NCBI RefSeq assembly: GCF_905220975.1
Contig: NZ_CAJNBK010000018.1
Coordinates: 1-64,000 of the forward strand
Direction of reading: 5' to 3'
Source of the DNA: Paraburkholderia haematera
Lineage (GTDB): Bacteria; Pseudomonadota; Gammaproteobacteria; Burkholderiales; Burkholderiaceae
Length of the DNA stretch: 64,000 bases
Part shown: one piece after another, positions 53,569-62,246 of the stretch
How the letters are laid out: every line of letters begins with the position of its first letter
How positions within the stretch are numbered: the stretch's first letter is position 1
Notes under the pieces: model-generated
Seen by the model: only the letters and a program-made list of their open reading frames with translations
The model's database searches: none
What the model was told of the DNA's origin: nothing
Position numbers and translations under genes: made by a program

Positions 53569-54423
53569 CTATTTCGACACGACCGTCGCCGTTGCCGTTG
53601 CCACCGCTGCCGCCGTCGCAGGCTGAAGCAGCGGTCCGATGCGCAAGGCTACCTCCTTGAGCTTCGGCACCGCTTTCAATAGATCCTCAAGGCTGGCACG
53701 CGCCGTGGGGGCATGAACGGCCAACGCCGCGAGCACCCGGCCGTCCTCGATGCTGCGCACCGGCACTGCGACCGCGACCATGCCGCGTACGAATTCCTCA
53801 TTGTCGACACCGATGCCGCGCATGGCGAGGCGGTCGAGTTCCGCTTCCAGCAGATCGATGTCGGTCAGGGTCCGATACGTCATCGATTTGAGCGACAGGC
53901 GCCGGATAACGAGGCTGCGCTCGGCCGGCGTCATCTGCGAAAGGAACAGTTTGCCGCTGGCAGTGCAATGGAGCGGGACGCGCGTGCCCGGTTGCAGATG
54001 CAGACGCAAGGGTTCGCTCGTCTCGACGCGCTCGACATACAGCACGGTATCGCCGTCGAGCACGGTGAGATTGCAGGTCTCGCCGAGCGACTCCACGAGG
54101 GTGCGCAACAACGATCGGCACGCTCGCGTAAACGTGCTGTTCGCGAGCGTGGTCAGGGCGAGTTGCGCGGCGCGGGGCCCGAGCGCGATGGCGCGATCGG
54201 CCCCGCGCGAATCCGGCATGTGTGTGACGTAACCGCGTGCTTCGAGCGATTCGATCAGGCGCATCAAGGTCGCCTTCGGAATCTGCAGACGTAAGGACAA
54301 CTGGGAAAGTGACGACGGTTGTCCGGCGGACGCAAGTTGTTCCAGCACGCTGAGCGCGCGCAGAACGCGGGTGTCGTCGGCGGGCTCGTGAGCAGGCGAG
54401 GGGAGATGCGTGGTGTCTCTCAT
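53569..54423 (-). CDS. iseR: IclR-family regulator, probable IseR
   Basis: A 284-residue IclR-type regulator: N-terminal winged helix (RVLRALSVLEQLASAGQPSSLSQLSLRLQIPKATLMRLIESLEARGYV) and a C-terminal effector domain (LHCTASGKLFLSQM near residue 160, DNEEFVRGMVAVAVPV later). ATG at 54423 after AAGGA is chosen over the longer frame because the family match starts there. It is divergent from the GMC dehydrogenase gene; in isethionate clusters an IclR gene is the regulator IseR. Ligand assignment is inference. Confidence 0.8.
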   Translation of the reverse strand: MRDTTHLPSPAHEPADDTRVLRALSVLEQLASAGQPSSLSQLSLRLQIPKATLMRLIESLEARGYVTHMPDSRGADRAIALGPRAAQLALTTLANSTFTRACRSLLRTLVESLGETCNLTVLDGDTVLYVERVETSEPLRLHLQPGTRVPLHCTASGKLFLSQMTPAERSLVIRRLSLKSMTYRTLTDIDLLEAELDRLAMRGIGVDNEEFVRGMVAVAVPVRSIEDGRVLAALAVHAPTARASLEDLLKAVPKLKEVALRIGPLLQPATAAAVATATATVVSK

Positions 54424-54512
54424 TGTCCTTCCCGGGGCGGATGAAGGTGGATGCAGTCCGAACGGATCGGTGACAACCCGGATAAACGCGTGCGGACCAA
54501 TCGAATAGTGAA

Positions 54513-54532
54513 ACGAAAAAGTCGGTTTTCGT
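54513..54532. promoter_or_regulatory. Candidate IclR/IseR operator
   Basis: Inverted repeat ACGAAAA (54513-54519) / TTTTCGT (54526-54532) with a 6-bp centre, in the divergent space between iseR and iseJ. Position and symmetry suit an IclR-type operator; no consensus is available to confirm it. Confidence 0.35.
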
Positions 54533-54642
54533 ACCGGATTAATCAATCGTAACCGGAATCGCTTGAAGTCGAAACTGCCATCCAATAAATTGAGACGAAA
54601 TGATCCGTTTTTAAAAGCAAAGGCAGCAACACGGAGACATCA

Positions 54643-56304
54643 ATGGTACGGAGTTTCGACTACGTGGTCGTCGGCGCGGGATCGGCGGGTTGTGTGCTCG
54701 CCAACCGTCTTTCCGAAAATGGCCGCTACTCGGTATGCCTGCTCGAAGCCGGGCCGCCCGACCGCTTTCTGTGGATTCATATCCCGATCGGTTACGGCAA
54801 AACCATGTTTCATCCGGTCTACAACTGGGGCTTTTACACCGACCCGGATCCGAACATGCACGACCGCAAGCTCTACTGGCCGCGCGGGCGCACGCTGGGC
54901 GGCTGCAGTTCCATCAACGGGCTGATCTACATTCGCGGCCAGAAAGAGGATTATGACCAGTGGGCCGCGCTCGGCAATCGTGGCTGGAGCTGGAAGGAAT
55001 GCTTGCCGTACTTCCGGCGGCTCGAACATAACGAACTCGGCGAATCGCCGACACGGGGCGTGGACGGCCCCTTGTGGGCCTCTACGATCAAACAGCGCCA
55101 TGAACTCGTGGATGCGTTTATCGCTGCGTCGAATCGCCTGGGCGTCCAGACGGTCGACGACTTCAATCAGGGCGATCAGGAAGGCGTCGGCTATTACCAG
55201 CTGACCACGCGGCGCGGCTGGCGTTGTTCGACCGCTGTCGCCTACCTCAAACCCGCACGAAAGCGTCCGAATCTGCAGATCGAGACCGACGCGCTGGCAT
55301 CGAAAATTCTCTTTGAAGGCACGCGTGCGGTGGGTATTCGTTATGAGCAGCACGGCAGGGTTCACGAAGTGCGCGCGCACCGCGAGGTGGTGCTGACCGC
55401 GGGCGCGCTGCAGTCGCCGCAATTGCTGCAGGTGTCGGGTGTCGGGCCGGCTGCATTGCTCAATGAGTTGGGTATTCCGGTGGTCGCTAACCGGGCCGGC
55501 GTCGGCGAGAATTTGCAGGACCATTTGCAAGTACGCCTGACTTACGAAGTAACGCGGCCGATCACGACAAACGATCTGCTGCACTCCTGGACGGGTCGCG
55601 CAAAGATGGGGCTGCAATGGGCGTTGTTTCGCGATGGGCCGCTCGCTGTCGGCATCAATCAGGGCGGCATGTTCTGCCGTGCATTGCCGGATGAAGCGAA
55701 AACGCCCGACATTCAGTTCCACTTTTCCACGCTCTCGGCCGACACTGCCGGCGGCGACGTTCATGCCTTTCCAGGTTGCACCTATTCGATTTGCCAGCTA
55801 CGGCCGCAGTCGCGCGGCAGCGTGCGGATCCGCACGAGCGACATGCGCGACGCGCCGTCGATCCAGCCGAATTATCTGTCCACCGATCTCGACCGGCGCA
55901 CGACGGTTGCAGGAGTGCGTTTTGCGCGCCGCGTCGCCGCCACCGAGCCCATGGCATCGCTGATGAAACGCGAAGTGCGTCCTGGCCACGAGGCGCAAAC
56001 CGACGACGAACTGCTGCACTTTTGCCGCGAATACGGCCAGACGATTTTTCATCCGTCCGGCACCGCGAAGATGGGCGTGGCGAGCGATCCGGGCGCGGTA
56101 GTCGACGAACGATTGCGCGTGTATGGCACGCAAGGCTTGCGGGTGGTCGATTGCTCGATCATGCCGACGCTGGTGTCAGGCAATACCAACGTGCCGATCG
56201 TGATGGTTGCCGAGAAGGCGTCCAGCATGATTCTCGAGGATGCGCGCGCGGGCGACCGGCCGGCCGGGCAGATGCAGGCACGGAGCACGGAAGCGCAGTA
56301 TTGA
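54643..56304 (+). CDS. iseJ: GMC-family dehydrogenase, probable isethionate dehydrogenase IseJ
   Basis: A 553-residue glucose-methanol-choline flavoprotein. FAD motif VVVGAGSAGCVLANRL is at 8-23, GMC signature GRTLGGCSSINGLIYIRG near 85, second signature GALQSPQLLQVSGVG near 250, catalytic His in FHPSGTAKMG near 475 and SGNTNVP near 515. Choline dehydrogenase-like by sequence, but its setting (IclR divergent, MHS carrier after it, xsc/pta close) matches the isethionate dehydrogenase that makes sulfoacetaldehyde and passes electrons to the respiratory chain. Other primary alcohols are possible substrates. Confidence 0.75.
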   Translation: MVRSFDYVVVGAGSAGCVLANRLSENGRYSVCLLEAGPPDRFLWIHIPIGYGKTMFHPVYNWGFYTDPDPNMHDRKLYWPRGRTLGGCSSINGLIYIRGQKEDYDQWAALGNRGWSWKECLPYFRRLEHNELGESPTRGVDGPLWASTIKQRHELVDAFIAASNRLGVQTVDDFNQGDQEGVGYYQLTTRRGWRCSTAVAYLKPARKRPNLQIETDALASKILFEGTRAVGIRYEQHGRVHEVRAHREVVLTAGALQSPQLLQVSGVGPAALLNELGIPVVANRAGVGENLQDHLQVRLTYEVTRPITTNDLLHSWTGRAKMGLQWALFRDGPLAVGINQGGMFCRALPDEAKTPDIQFHFSTLSADTAGGDVHAFPGCTYSICQLRPQSRGSVRIRTSDMRDAPSIQPNYLSTDLDRRTTVAGVRFARRVAATEPMASLMKREVRPGHEAQTDDELLHFCREYGQTIFHPSGTAKMGVASDPGAVVDERLRVYGTQGLRVVDCSIMPTLVSGNTNVPIVMVAEKASSMILEDARAGDRPAGQMQARSTEAQY

Positions 56305-56472
56305 CGCAAGAAGCAAGCAAGAAGCAAAACGATCGCGACCTGACTCGCTGAATCCGAAGTCGATAACAGCAGCGTGCAGGTCGCGAAATTCGTGCCCCAG
56401 GAGGAGACAAACAGGGGCTCAAAAGCGCTGCGTTGCCGGGACGGCACGCGGCCATCCATTGGAGAAGGCGCT

Positions 56473-57777
56473 ATGGCAATCGATAAGCGGGTAATCCGCC
56501 GCGTTGCATTCGCGAGCGTGATTGGGGCGACAGTCGAATGGTATGACTTTTTTCTCTACGGTGTCGTAGCGGGGATTGTGTTCAACAAGCTTTACTTTCC
56601 CGCTCACGATCCGCTCGTCTCGACCATGCTGGCCTACGGTACGTTCGCCGTCGGCTTCATCACGCGGCCGCTCGGCGGCGTGATTTTCGGTCACTTTGGC
56701 GACAAGGTGGGCCGCAAGTCCGCGTTGATCTGCACGCTCATCATCATGGGGATTTCGACGGCGGGGGTTGCCTTCGTGCCGACCTTCGCACAGATCGGCA
56801 TCTGGGCGCCCATTCTGCTGCTCGCCTTGCGCGTGTTGCAGGGTATCGGGCTCGGGGGCGAGTGGGGCGGCGCGGTGTTGATGGCCTATGAATATGCCCC
56901 GCCGAACCGGCGCGGTCTGTTCGCAAGCTTGCCGCAGATCGGCTTGTCGATTGGCTTGTGCCTCGCGTCGGGCATCGTCGCGGGCATTTCCCGATTGCTG
57001 CCGGAAGCGGCGTTCCTCTCGTGGGGCTGGCGTCTCGCATTTGCCGCATCGCTGCTGCTCGTGGTGCTCGGCCTCTACATTCGTCTCAAGGTGATGGAGA
57101 CGCCCGAGTTTCTCGCGCTCAAGCGCAACCGCCGCGACGTGAAAATTCCGTTTGTCGACATGATCACGCGCTATCGCAGTTCGGTGTTGCTCGGCATGGG
57201 CGCGCGCTGGATCGACGGGGTGTTCTTCAACATCTTCGCGGTGTTCATGATCGGCTACCTCACGCAACATCTCTCGATGAGCCGCACGGAGGCGCTCACC
57301 GGCGTGATGATCGCGGCGATGGTGATGTGCTTCTTCATCCCGTTCTTCGGCAGGATGTCGGACCTGATGGGACGCGCACGCGTGTATCGGTGGGGCTCGC
57401 TGATTTGCGGCGCTTCGGTGTTGCCCGCGTTCTGGCTGATGGAGACGCAGGCCGGCAATACGCTGGCTGTCTGGCTCGGTGTGGTGATCCCGTTCGGCAT
57501 CTTCTATGCCATGGTGTACGGTCCGGAGGCCGCGCTCTTTGCCGAGTTGTTCGATCCGGAAGTACGTTACACCGGCATCTCGTTCGTGTATCAGTTCTCG
57601 GGCATTTTCGCGAGCGGCCTCACGCCGATCATCGCGACGGCGCTGCTGCGGCTCGACGGTGGCAAGCCCTGGTACGTGTGCGGTTACGTGATTCTGTCAG
57701 CGCTGCTCTCGGCATGGTCGGCGCGAGCGATGGAACGTCGTACAAAACCCTTCGACGAGATGGCGACCGTACGTTGA
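56473..57777 (+). CDS. iseU: MFS metabolite:H+ symporter, probable isethionate importer IseU
   Basis: A 434-residue MFS protein of the metabolite:H+ symporter (MHS) family, 12 helices. FASVIGATVEWYDFFLYGVVAGIVFNKLYFP at the start and GGVIFGHFGDKVGRKSALI in the 2-3 loop are typical. ATG at 56473 has GGAGAAGG before it; the longer frame is not membrane-like. It follows iseJ by 168 bp. MHS members take up organic acids such as shikimate, citrate and dicarboxylates, so an anionic hydroxysulfonate is plausible. Confidence 0.77.
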   Translation: MAIDKRVIRRVAFASVIGATVEWYDFFLYGVVAGIVFNKLYFPAHDPLVSTMLAYGTFAVGFITRPLGGVIFGHFGDKVGRKSALICTLIIMGISTAGVAFVPTFAQIGIWAPILLLALRVLQGIGLGGEWGGAVLMAYEYAPPNRRGLFASLPQIGLSIGLCLASGIVAGISRLLPEAAFLSWGWRLAFAASLLLVVLGLYIRLKVMETPEFLALKRNRRDVKIPFVDMITRYRSSVLLGMGARWIDGVFFNIFAVFMIGYLTQHLSMSRTEALTGVMIAAMVMCFFIPFFGRMSDLMGRARVYRWGSLICGASVLPAFWLMETQAGNTLAVWLGVVIPFGIFYAMVYGPEAALFAELFDPEVRYTGISFVYQFSGIFASGLTPIIATALLRLDGGKPWYVCGYVILSALLSAWSARAMERRTKPFDEMATVR

Positions 57778-57825
57778 CCGCGGGCGGCGCCGAACAACTA
57801 TTCCCGTAGCGGGGAGGAGAATGAA

Positions 57826-58821
57826 GTGACTGATATCGTGACGGGCAAACCCGACAGAATGGTAGCGGTGCGAACCGTTTTCGGCATCGATTCCAGCCTG
57901 ATGATGCCCGCTTTTAGCGAGCGCGACGACCACGTGCCGGAAATCGACGAGGTCTACCGCTTCAATCCGGAAGTGACGCTGGCGATACTGGCCGGCTTCA
58001 GCCGCGATCGCCGGGTGATGGTGCAGGGCTTGCACGGCACCGGGAAGTCGACGCACATCGAACAGGTTGCGGCCCGCCTCAACTGGCCGTGCGTGCGCGT
58101 CAATCTCGACGGCCATATCAGCCGCCTCGATCTGGTCGGCAAAGACGCGATCGTGGTGCGCGACGACCTGCAGGTCACGGAGTTTCAGGAGGGGATCGTG
58201 CCATGGGCATTGCAGCGCCCGGTTGCCCTGATCTTCGACGAATACGATGCGGGGCGTCCGGATGTGATGTTCGTGATCCAGCGCATTCTCGAACGCGACG
58301 GCAAATTCACGCTGCTCGACCAGAATCGCGTGATTCATCCGCATCCGTATTTCCGCATGTTCGCTACCACCAACACGGTGGGGCTCGGCAATCTGAACGG
58401 TTTGTATCACGGTACGCAGGTGCTGAATCATGCGCAGATGGACCGTTGGAACGTGGTGGCCACGCTCAACTATCTGCCGCGCGCGGAAGAGGCCGGCATC
58501 GTGCTTGCGCGCGTGCCGGAACTCGCCGACGCGGCGGGACGCGCGCTGATCGAGTCGATGGTGAGCGTGGCGGAACTCACGCGCAAGGGCTTCGCCAGCG
58601 GCGACCTGTCGACGCTGATGTCGCCGCGCACGGTGATCAACTGGGCGGAGAACTGCCAGATCTTCCGCGATCCCGCGATGGCGTTTCGTCTGACCTTCCT
58701 GAACAAGTGCGACGAAGCCGAGCGGCCGATCGTGGCTGAGTATTTTCAGCGTTGTTTTGGTGTTGAGCTTGAGGTTGGGGCGAACGCCAATGCTGAAGGC
58801 TACGCGGCGGGAATTCGCTGA
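57826..58821 (+). CDS. CobS-like AAA+ ATPase
   Basis: A 331-residue AAA+ protein with the CobS pattern: FGIDSSLMMPAFSERDD..VPEID N-terminal segment, Walker A GLHGTGKST at 68-76, NLDGHISRLDLVGKDAIV, Walker B IFDEYDAGRPDVMF at about 137-150, and ATTNTVGLGNLNGLYHGTQ sensor region. It starts with GTG after a very strong GGGGAGGAGA site, 48 bp behind iseU. CobS is the ATPase of aerobic cobaltochelatase, but no cobN is in view. MoxR/CobS-type ATPases working with VWA proteins more widely mature metal or cofactor enzymes, so a maturation role for a sulfonate enzyme is inferred. Confidence 0.85.
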   Translation: MTDIVTGKPDRMVAVRTVFGIDSSLMMPAFSERDDHVPEIDEVYRFNPEVTLAILAGFSRDRRVMVQGLHGTGKSTHIEQVAARLNWPCVRVNLDGHISRLDLVGKDAIVVRDDLQVTEFQEGIVPWALQRPVALIFDEYDAGRPDVMFVIQRILERDGKFTLLDQNRVIHPHPYFRMFATTNTVGLGNLNGLYHGTQVLNHAQMDRWNVVATLNYLPRAEEAGIVLARVPELADAAGRALIESMVSVAELTRKGFASGDLSTLMSPRTVINWAENCQIFRDPAMAFRLTFLNKCDEAERPIVAEYFQRCFGVELEVGANANAEGYAAGIR

Positions 58822-60713
58822 TGATGTCGGAGAGAGAGGCTATGCCGACTCCAGCGGCCTTGGAGCAAGCGGTCGAGGACCAGGCGGTCCAGCGGCAAGA
58901 AGCCTTGAGTCAGGCGACATTGCGGCAAGGGACGATGGGCGCAGCGACCTCGCAGCAAGCAACGCCAAGCCAGCCGACCTCACGGCAAGCAACCCTCCGC
59001 GCGGAACAGCGCGAGGCGCTGTGCGCGGCGGCCGTGCGTGCCCTCACCGGCGACGCCGCTTTGCATTACCGCGAAGGCCGGTTATGCCGCGATCTGCGGC
59101 CTGTAGCACTGCACGCGCCGCATCTGCGCACCGACCCGCAGCAGGACGACTTCGCGTCCCTGCGCGGTGCCGCCGATGGCGCGGCCCTTCGACTCATGCA
59201 CTCCGATGCGGCGCTGCATGGCCGCCTATGCCCTACCGATCCCATCGAGCGCCTGGTGTTCGAACTGCTCGAACAGTTGCGCTGCGAAACGCAGACGCCA
59301 CCAGGCATGCCGGGTCTGGTGCAGAACCTGCGCGATCGTTTCGAAGCCTGGTCGCGGGCCTTCTATCACGCCGGCCTTGCCGAAGACCACCTCGGCATTC
59401 TTCTGTACACGGTCGCGCAGATTGCGTGGTCACGTCTGACAGGCTGGCCCGTGCTCGAACAGACCGAAGACCTGATCGAAGCCACGCGCGCGGCGATCGT
59501 GCCGGTGCTGGGCGTGCCGCTGGCGGGCTTGCGCCGGCATCGCGCCGAGCAGGACGCGTTCGCTGTGCACGCGCGGGAACTTGCGCGACTGGTCGCCGCG
59601 ATGATCCGTGCTGCCCGTGCGGATGCGTTGGACGATACGCAAGACGACCCGCAGGAGCGCGACGAAAAAACGCCGCGCACGGCGTTCTCGCTCTGGTTCG
59701 ACGTCGAGGACGACGAGTACAAGGACATGGCCGTTGCGCTGACCGGCCAAAGCCGCGTGCTCGAAACGTCGGAGCAGGGCTATCGCGCCTTTACGACGCG
59801 CTATGACCGTCAGCTATCCGCGGGCACGTTGGTCCGCAAGTCGTTGCTCAGCGAGTTTCGCGAACGGCTCGACGAACGCGTCGCCGCCCAGGGCATCAAC
59901 GTGGCGCGGCTTGCGCATGCGCTGAAGGCGGCGCTGGCGATACCGCAACGCGACGGATGGTCGTTCGGTGAAGAGCATGGCCGCATCGACGGGCGGCGCC
60001 TCGCGCAACTGGTCAGTTCTCCCGCTGAACGGCGCCTGTTCCGGCTTGAGCGGAACACGTTCATGGCGGACTGCGTGGTCGGCTTTCTGATCGATTGTTC
60101 GGGCTCGATGAAAGCGCATATCGAGCCGGTTGCGATCATGGTGGATATCCTCACGCGCGCGCTCGACCAGGCCGGCGTAACCACCGAGGTCCTGGGTTTC
60201 ACCACCGGCGCCTGGAATGGCGGCCGAGCCCGGCTCGACTGGCTGGCGCAGGGGCGCCCTCGTCATCCGGGACGGCTCAATGAACTGTCTCATCTGGTGT
60301 TCAAGGACGCCGAGCGGAACTGGCGACGCGCTCGCGCCGACATAGCCGCGCTTTTTAAGGCGGACCTGTTTCGCGAGGGGGTGGATGGCGAGGCGGTCGA
60401 CTGGGCCTGTGCGCGTCTTGTTGCGCGTCCTGAGGCGCGGCGCATCCTGATCGTGATTTCGGACGGCAGCCCCATGGACAGCGCGACAGGCCAGGCCAAC
60501 GACGCCTTCTATCTCGACAACCATCTCAAGGCCGTTGTGGCGCGTCACGAGGCTGCGCGCGATGTGGAGGTGCTGGGTCTGGGCGTCGGACTGGATCTCA
60601 GCCCGTATTACCGCCGCTGCCTGGCGGTGGACCTTTCTGCGCCGCCCGACATGAAGTTGTTCGCGGAGATAGTGGGTTGGATCGGCGCTCGCGGGCAGGG
60701 CGGCAGGCGGTAG
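58821..60713 (+). CDS. CobT-like VWA-domain protein
   Basis: A 630-residue partner of the CobS-like ATPase, overlapping it by one base (TGATG). The N-terminus (about 1-65) is Gln-rich with loose SQATxRQ-type repeats. A helical CobT-like middle follows. The C-terminal VWA domain has the MIDAS motif GFLIDCSGSM at about 420-430 and later VISDGSPMDSATG. The same layout occurs in cobaltochelatase CobT, though the long acidic linker of classical CobT is reduced here to a short stretch (DDTQDDPQERDE). No catalytic chelatase subunit is nearby; the job of the pair in this operon is unknown. Confidence 0.8.
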   Translation: MMSEREAMPTPAALEQAVEDQAVQRQEALSQATLRQGTMGAATSQQATPSQPTSRQATLRAEQREALCAAAVRALTGDAALHYREGRLCRDLRPVALHAPHLRTDPQQDDFASLRGAADGAALRLMHSDAALHGRLCPTDPIERLVFELLEQLRCETQTPPGMPGLVQNLRDRFEAWSRAFYHAGLAEDHLGILLYTVAQIAWSRLTGWPVLEQTEDLIEATRAAIVPVLGVPLAGLRRHRAEQDAFAVHARELARLVAAMIRAARADALDDTQDDPQERDEKTPRTAFSLWFDVEDDEYKDMAVALTGQSRVLETSEQGYRAFTTRYDRQLSAGTLVRKSLLSEFRERLDERVAAQGINVARLAHALKAALAIPQRDGWSFGEEHGRIDGRRLAQLVSSPAERRLFRLERNTFMADCVVGFLIDCSGSMKAHIEPVAIMVDILTRALDQAGVTTEVLGFTTGAWNGGRARLDWLAQGRPRHPGRLNELSHLVFKDAERNWRRARADIAALFKADLFREGVDGEAVDWACARLVARPEARRILIVISDGSPMDSATGQANDAFYLDNHLKAVVARHEAARDVEVLGLGVGLDLSPYYRRCLAVDLSAPPDMKLFAEIVGWIGARGQGGRR

Positions 60714-60962
60714 TCGTTCCCGCGGCCTGACAGGCATAACTGGCGCAGAGAACACAGGTCAACTGCGCAACCGATCACAACCCGCACGCCGAACGCGCCG
60801 CGTAGTCACAATTGGGGCTGGAAGATGCCTCGCACCGCTATTGTGGTCAGAACGACCGCCGGTACAGCGAGCATGACCTGAATCCATACGTCGGCGCCAA
60901 GTCGTGCGTTGTACGTGCTGAATAGGGAACGCGTGGTCGAGACCGCAGTGAATACGAGTCGG

Positions 60963-62003
60963 TCACGACGTGAGTGGAGTGGTGCTTGCGTCCTGCGTTG
61001 TCGTCGCGCTGCTTTGCGCCTGCACGGCGGTCACCGCGATCACGAAGTAGATATCGTCGGCGCAGCAACCACGCGACAGATCGTTGGCGGGCTTTTTCAG
61101 GCCTTGCAGCAAGGGGCCAATAGCCTTCGCGTCGCCGATCCGCTCGGCGAGCTTGTAGCCGATATTGCCGGCCTCCAGGCTGGGGAAAATCAGCACATTG
61201 GCGTGTCCTTGCACCTGCGAGTGCTCGATCTTGCGCATGGCGATCTCGGAGACGAGCGCCGCGTCCAGTTGCACGTCGCCGTCGATCGCCAGATGCGGGC
61301 GCTGCGCTCTCACCTGGCGCGTTGCTTCCACAACCTTGTCGACAGCCGCGTGCCGGGCGCTACCGCTGGTCGAGAACGACAGCATGGCGACGCGCGGCTC
61401 CTCCATCAGCAGGCTTTGCGCGCTGTCGGCCGCCGCCATCGCAATCTGGGCCAATTCACCGGCGTCCGGGTCCACCACCAGCCCGCAGTCGGAGAAGATC
61501 AGCCCGCCTTTGAGCGTGTGGAAGGGCTCGCACAGCATCATCAGAAAGAAACTCGACACCAGCTTGAATGACGGATGAATACCGATGATCTGGATCGCCG
61601 TGCGGACCACGTCGGCGGTTGTGTGGACCGCGCCGGCCACTGAGCCTTCGGCGTGACCGAGCCGAACCATCAGATTGGCGAAGCAGAGGGGCTTGAGGAT
61701 TTCCTGTTTCGCTTCATCGAGCGTCATGCCTTTTTTGCTGCGCAGTGCGAAGAGTTCATCGCTGAATGACCCGGCGAGTGGCGAGGTCGCAGGATCCACC
61801 AACTCCATGCCGGACAGTTCAATGCCCTGGCTGGCGGCTGCCGCGCGGATGCTCGCACTCGGACCCACCAGCACGATGCGGGCGATGCCCTCACGCGTCG
61901 CGCGTTGCGCGGCCTCCAGCATGCGGGGATCTTCCGCTTCGCAAAGTACGATCCGTCTCGGCGAAGTGCGGGCACGCTCGATGATGCGATTGATGGCTTT
62001 CAT
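60963..62003 (-). CDS. pta: Phosphate acetyltransferase Pta
   Basis: A 346-residue single-domain phosphotransacetylase converting the acetyl phosphate made by Xsc to acetyl-CoA. The PTA fold is clear: RIVLCEAEDPRMLEAAQRA at the start, MVRLGHAEGSVAGAVHTTADVVRTA in the middle, FSTSGSARH, and VLIFPSLEAGNIGYKLAERIG toward the end. A 30-residue Ser/Thr-rich tail follows the family domain. It lies downstream of xsc on the same strand, separated by a probable terminator, and converges with the CobT-like gene. Confidence 0.94.
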   Translation of the reverse strand: MKAINRIIERARTSPRRIVLCEAEDPRMLEAAQRATREGIARIVLVGPSASIRAAAASQGIELSGMELVDPATSPLAGSFSDELFALRSKKGMTLDEAKQEILKPLCFANLMVRLGHAEGSVAGAVHTTADVVRTAIQIIGIHPSFKLVSSFFLMMLCEPFHTLKGGLIFSDCGLVVDPDAGELAQIAMAAADSAQSLLMEEPRVAMLSFSTSGSARHAAVDKVVEATRQVRAQRPHLAIDGDVQLDAALVSEIAMRKIEHSQVQGHANVLIFPSLEAGNIGYKLAERIGDAKAIGPLLQGLKKPANDLSRGCCADDIYFVIAVTAVQAQSSATTTQDASTTPLTS

Positions 62004-62100
62004 GGCACTGGGCGGCGATCATGGTTAAGAATGGGAGCCGCAAACGAAGGCGGCCAGAGACGAAACAGGCAGCCAAAGAACGCGGCGCGAAAATAAAGCA

Positions 62101-62139
62101 GCCGAAAACAAAGCGGCCGAAAACCAGGCAGCCGAAAAC
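62101..62139. repeat. Short tandem repeat, 15-bp period
   Basis: GCCGAAAAC recurs at 62101, 62116 and 62131 within near-identical 15-bp units, with a related unit (GCCGGAAAC) at 62143. It lies in the xsc-pta gap. The flanks on both sides (62050-62160) are A/G-rich and partly repetitive too. Confidence 0.6.
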
Positions 62140-62151
62140 CAGGCCGGAAAC

Positions 62152-62189
62152 AAAAAGACCGGAAACGGCAGGGGAAATCCCGTTTCCGG
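62152..62189 (-). terminator. Rho-independent terminator after xsc
   Basis: On the minus strand a perfect 10-bp stem (62189-62180 pairing with 62168-62159, CCGGAAACGG type, 11-nt loop with a further GGG/CCC pairing) is followed by TCTTTTTG. It starts 58 bp after the xsc stop and lies upstream of pta, so it should end or attenuate xsc transcripts before pta. Confidence 0.75.
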
Positions 62190-62246
62190 CCTGCCGGGCG
62201 CGAGGAAATGTGCCTCCAGCGCCCGGACCGTCAGACAACGGCTGAA

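Noticed and set aside
57826..60713. Calling the CobS/CobT-like pair a cobalamin biosynthesis operon
   Set aside because: No cobN or other corrin gene is in the window and the surrounding genes are for sulfonates; the family match alone does not prove the pathway.
62101..62160. Possible CRISPR-like array
   Set aside because: Units are only 15 bp, directly tandem, with no spacers and no cas genes in the window.
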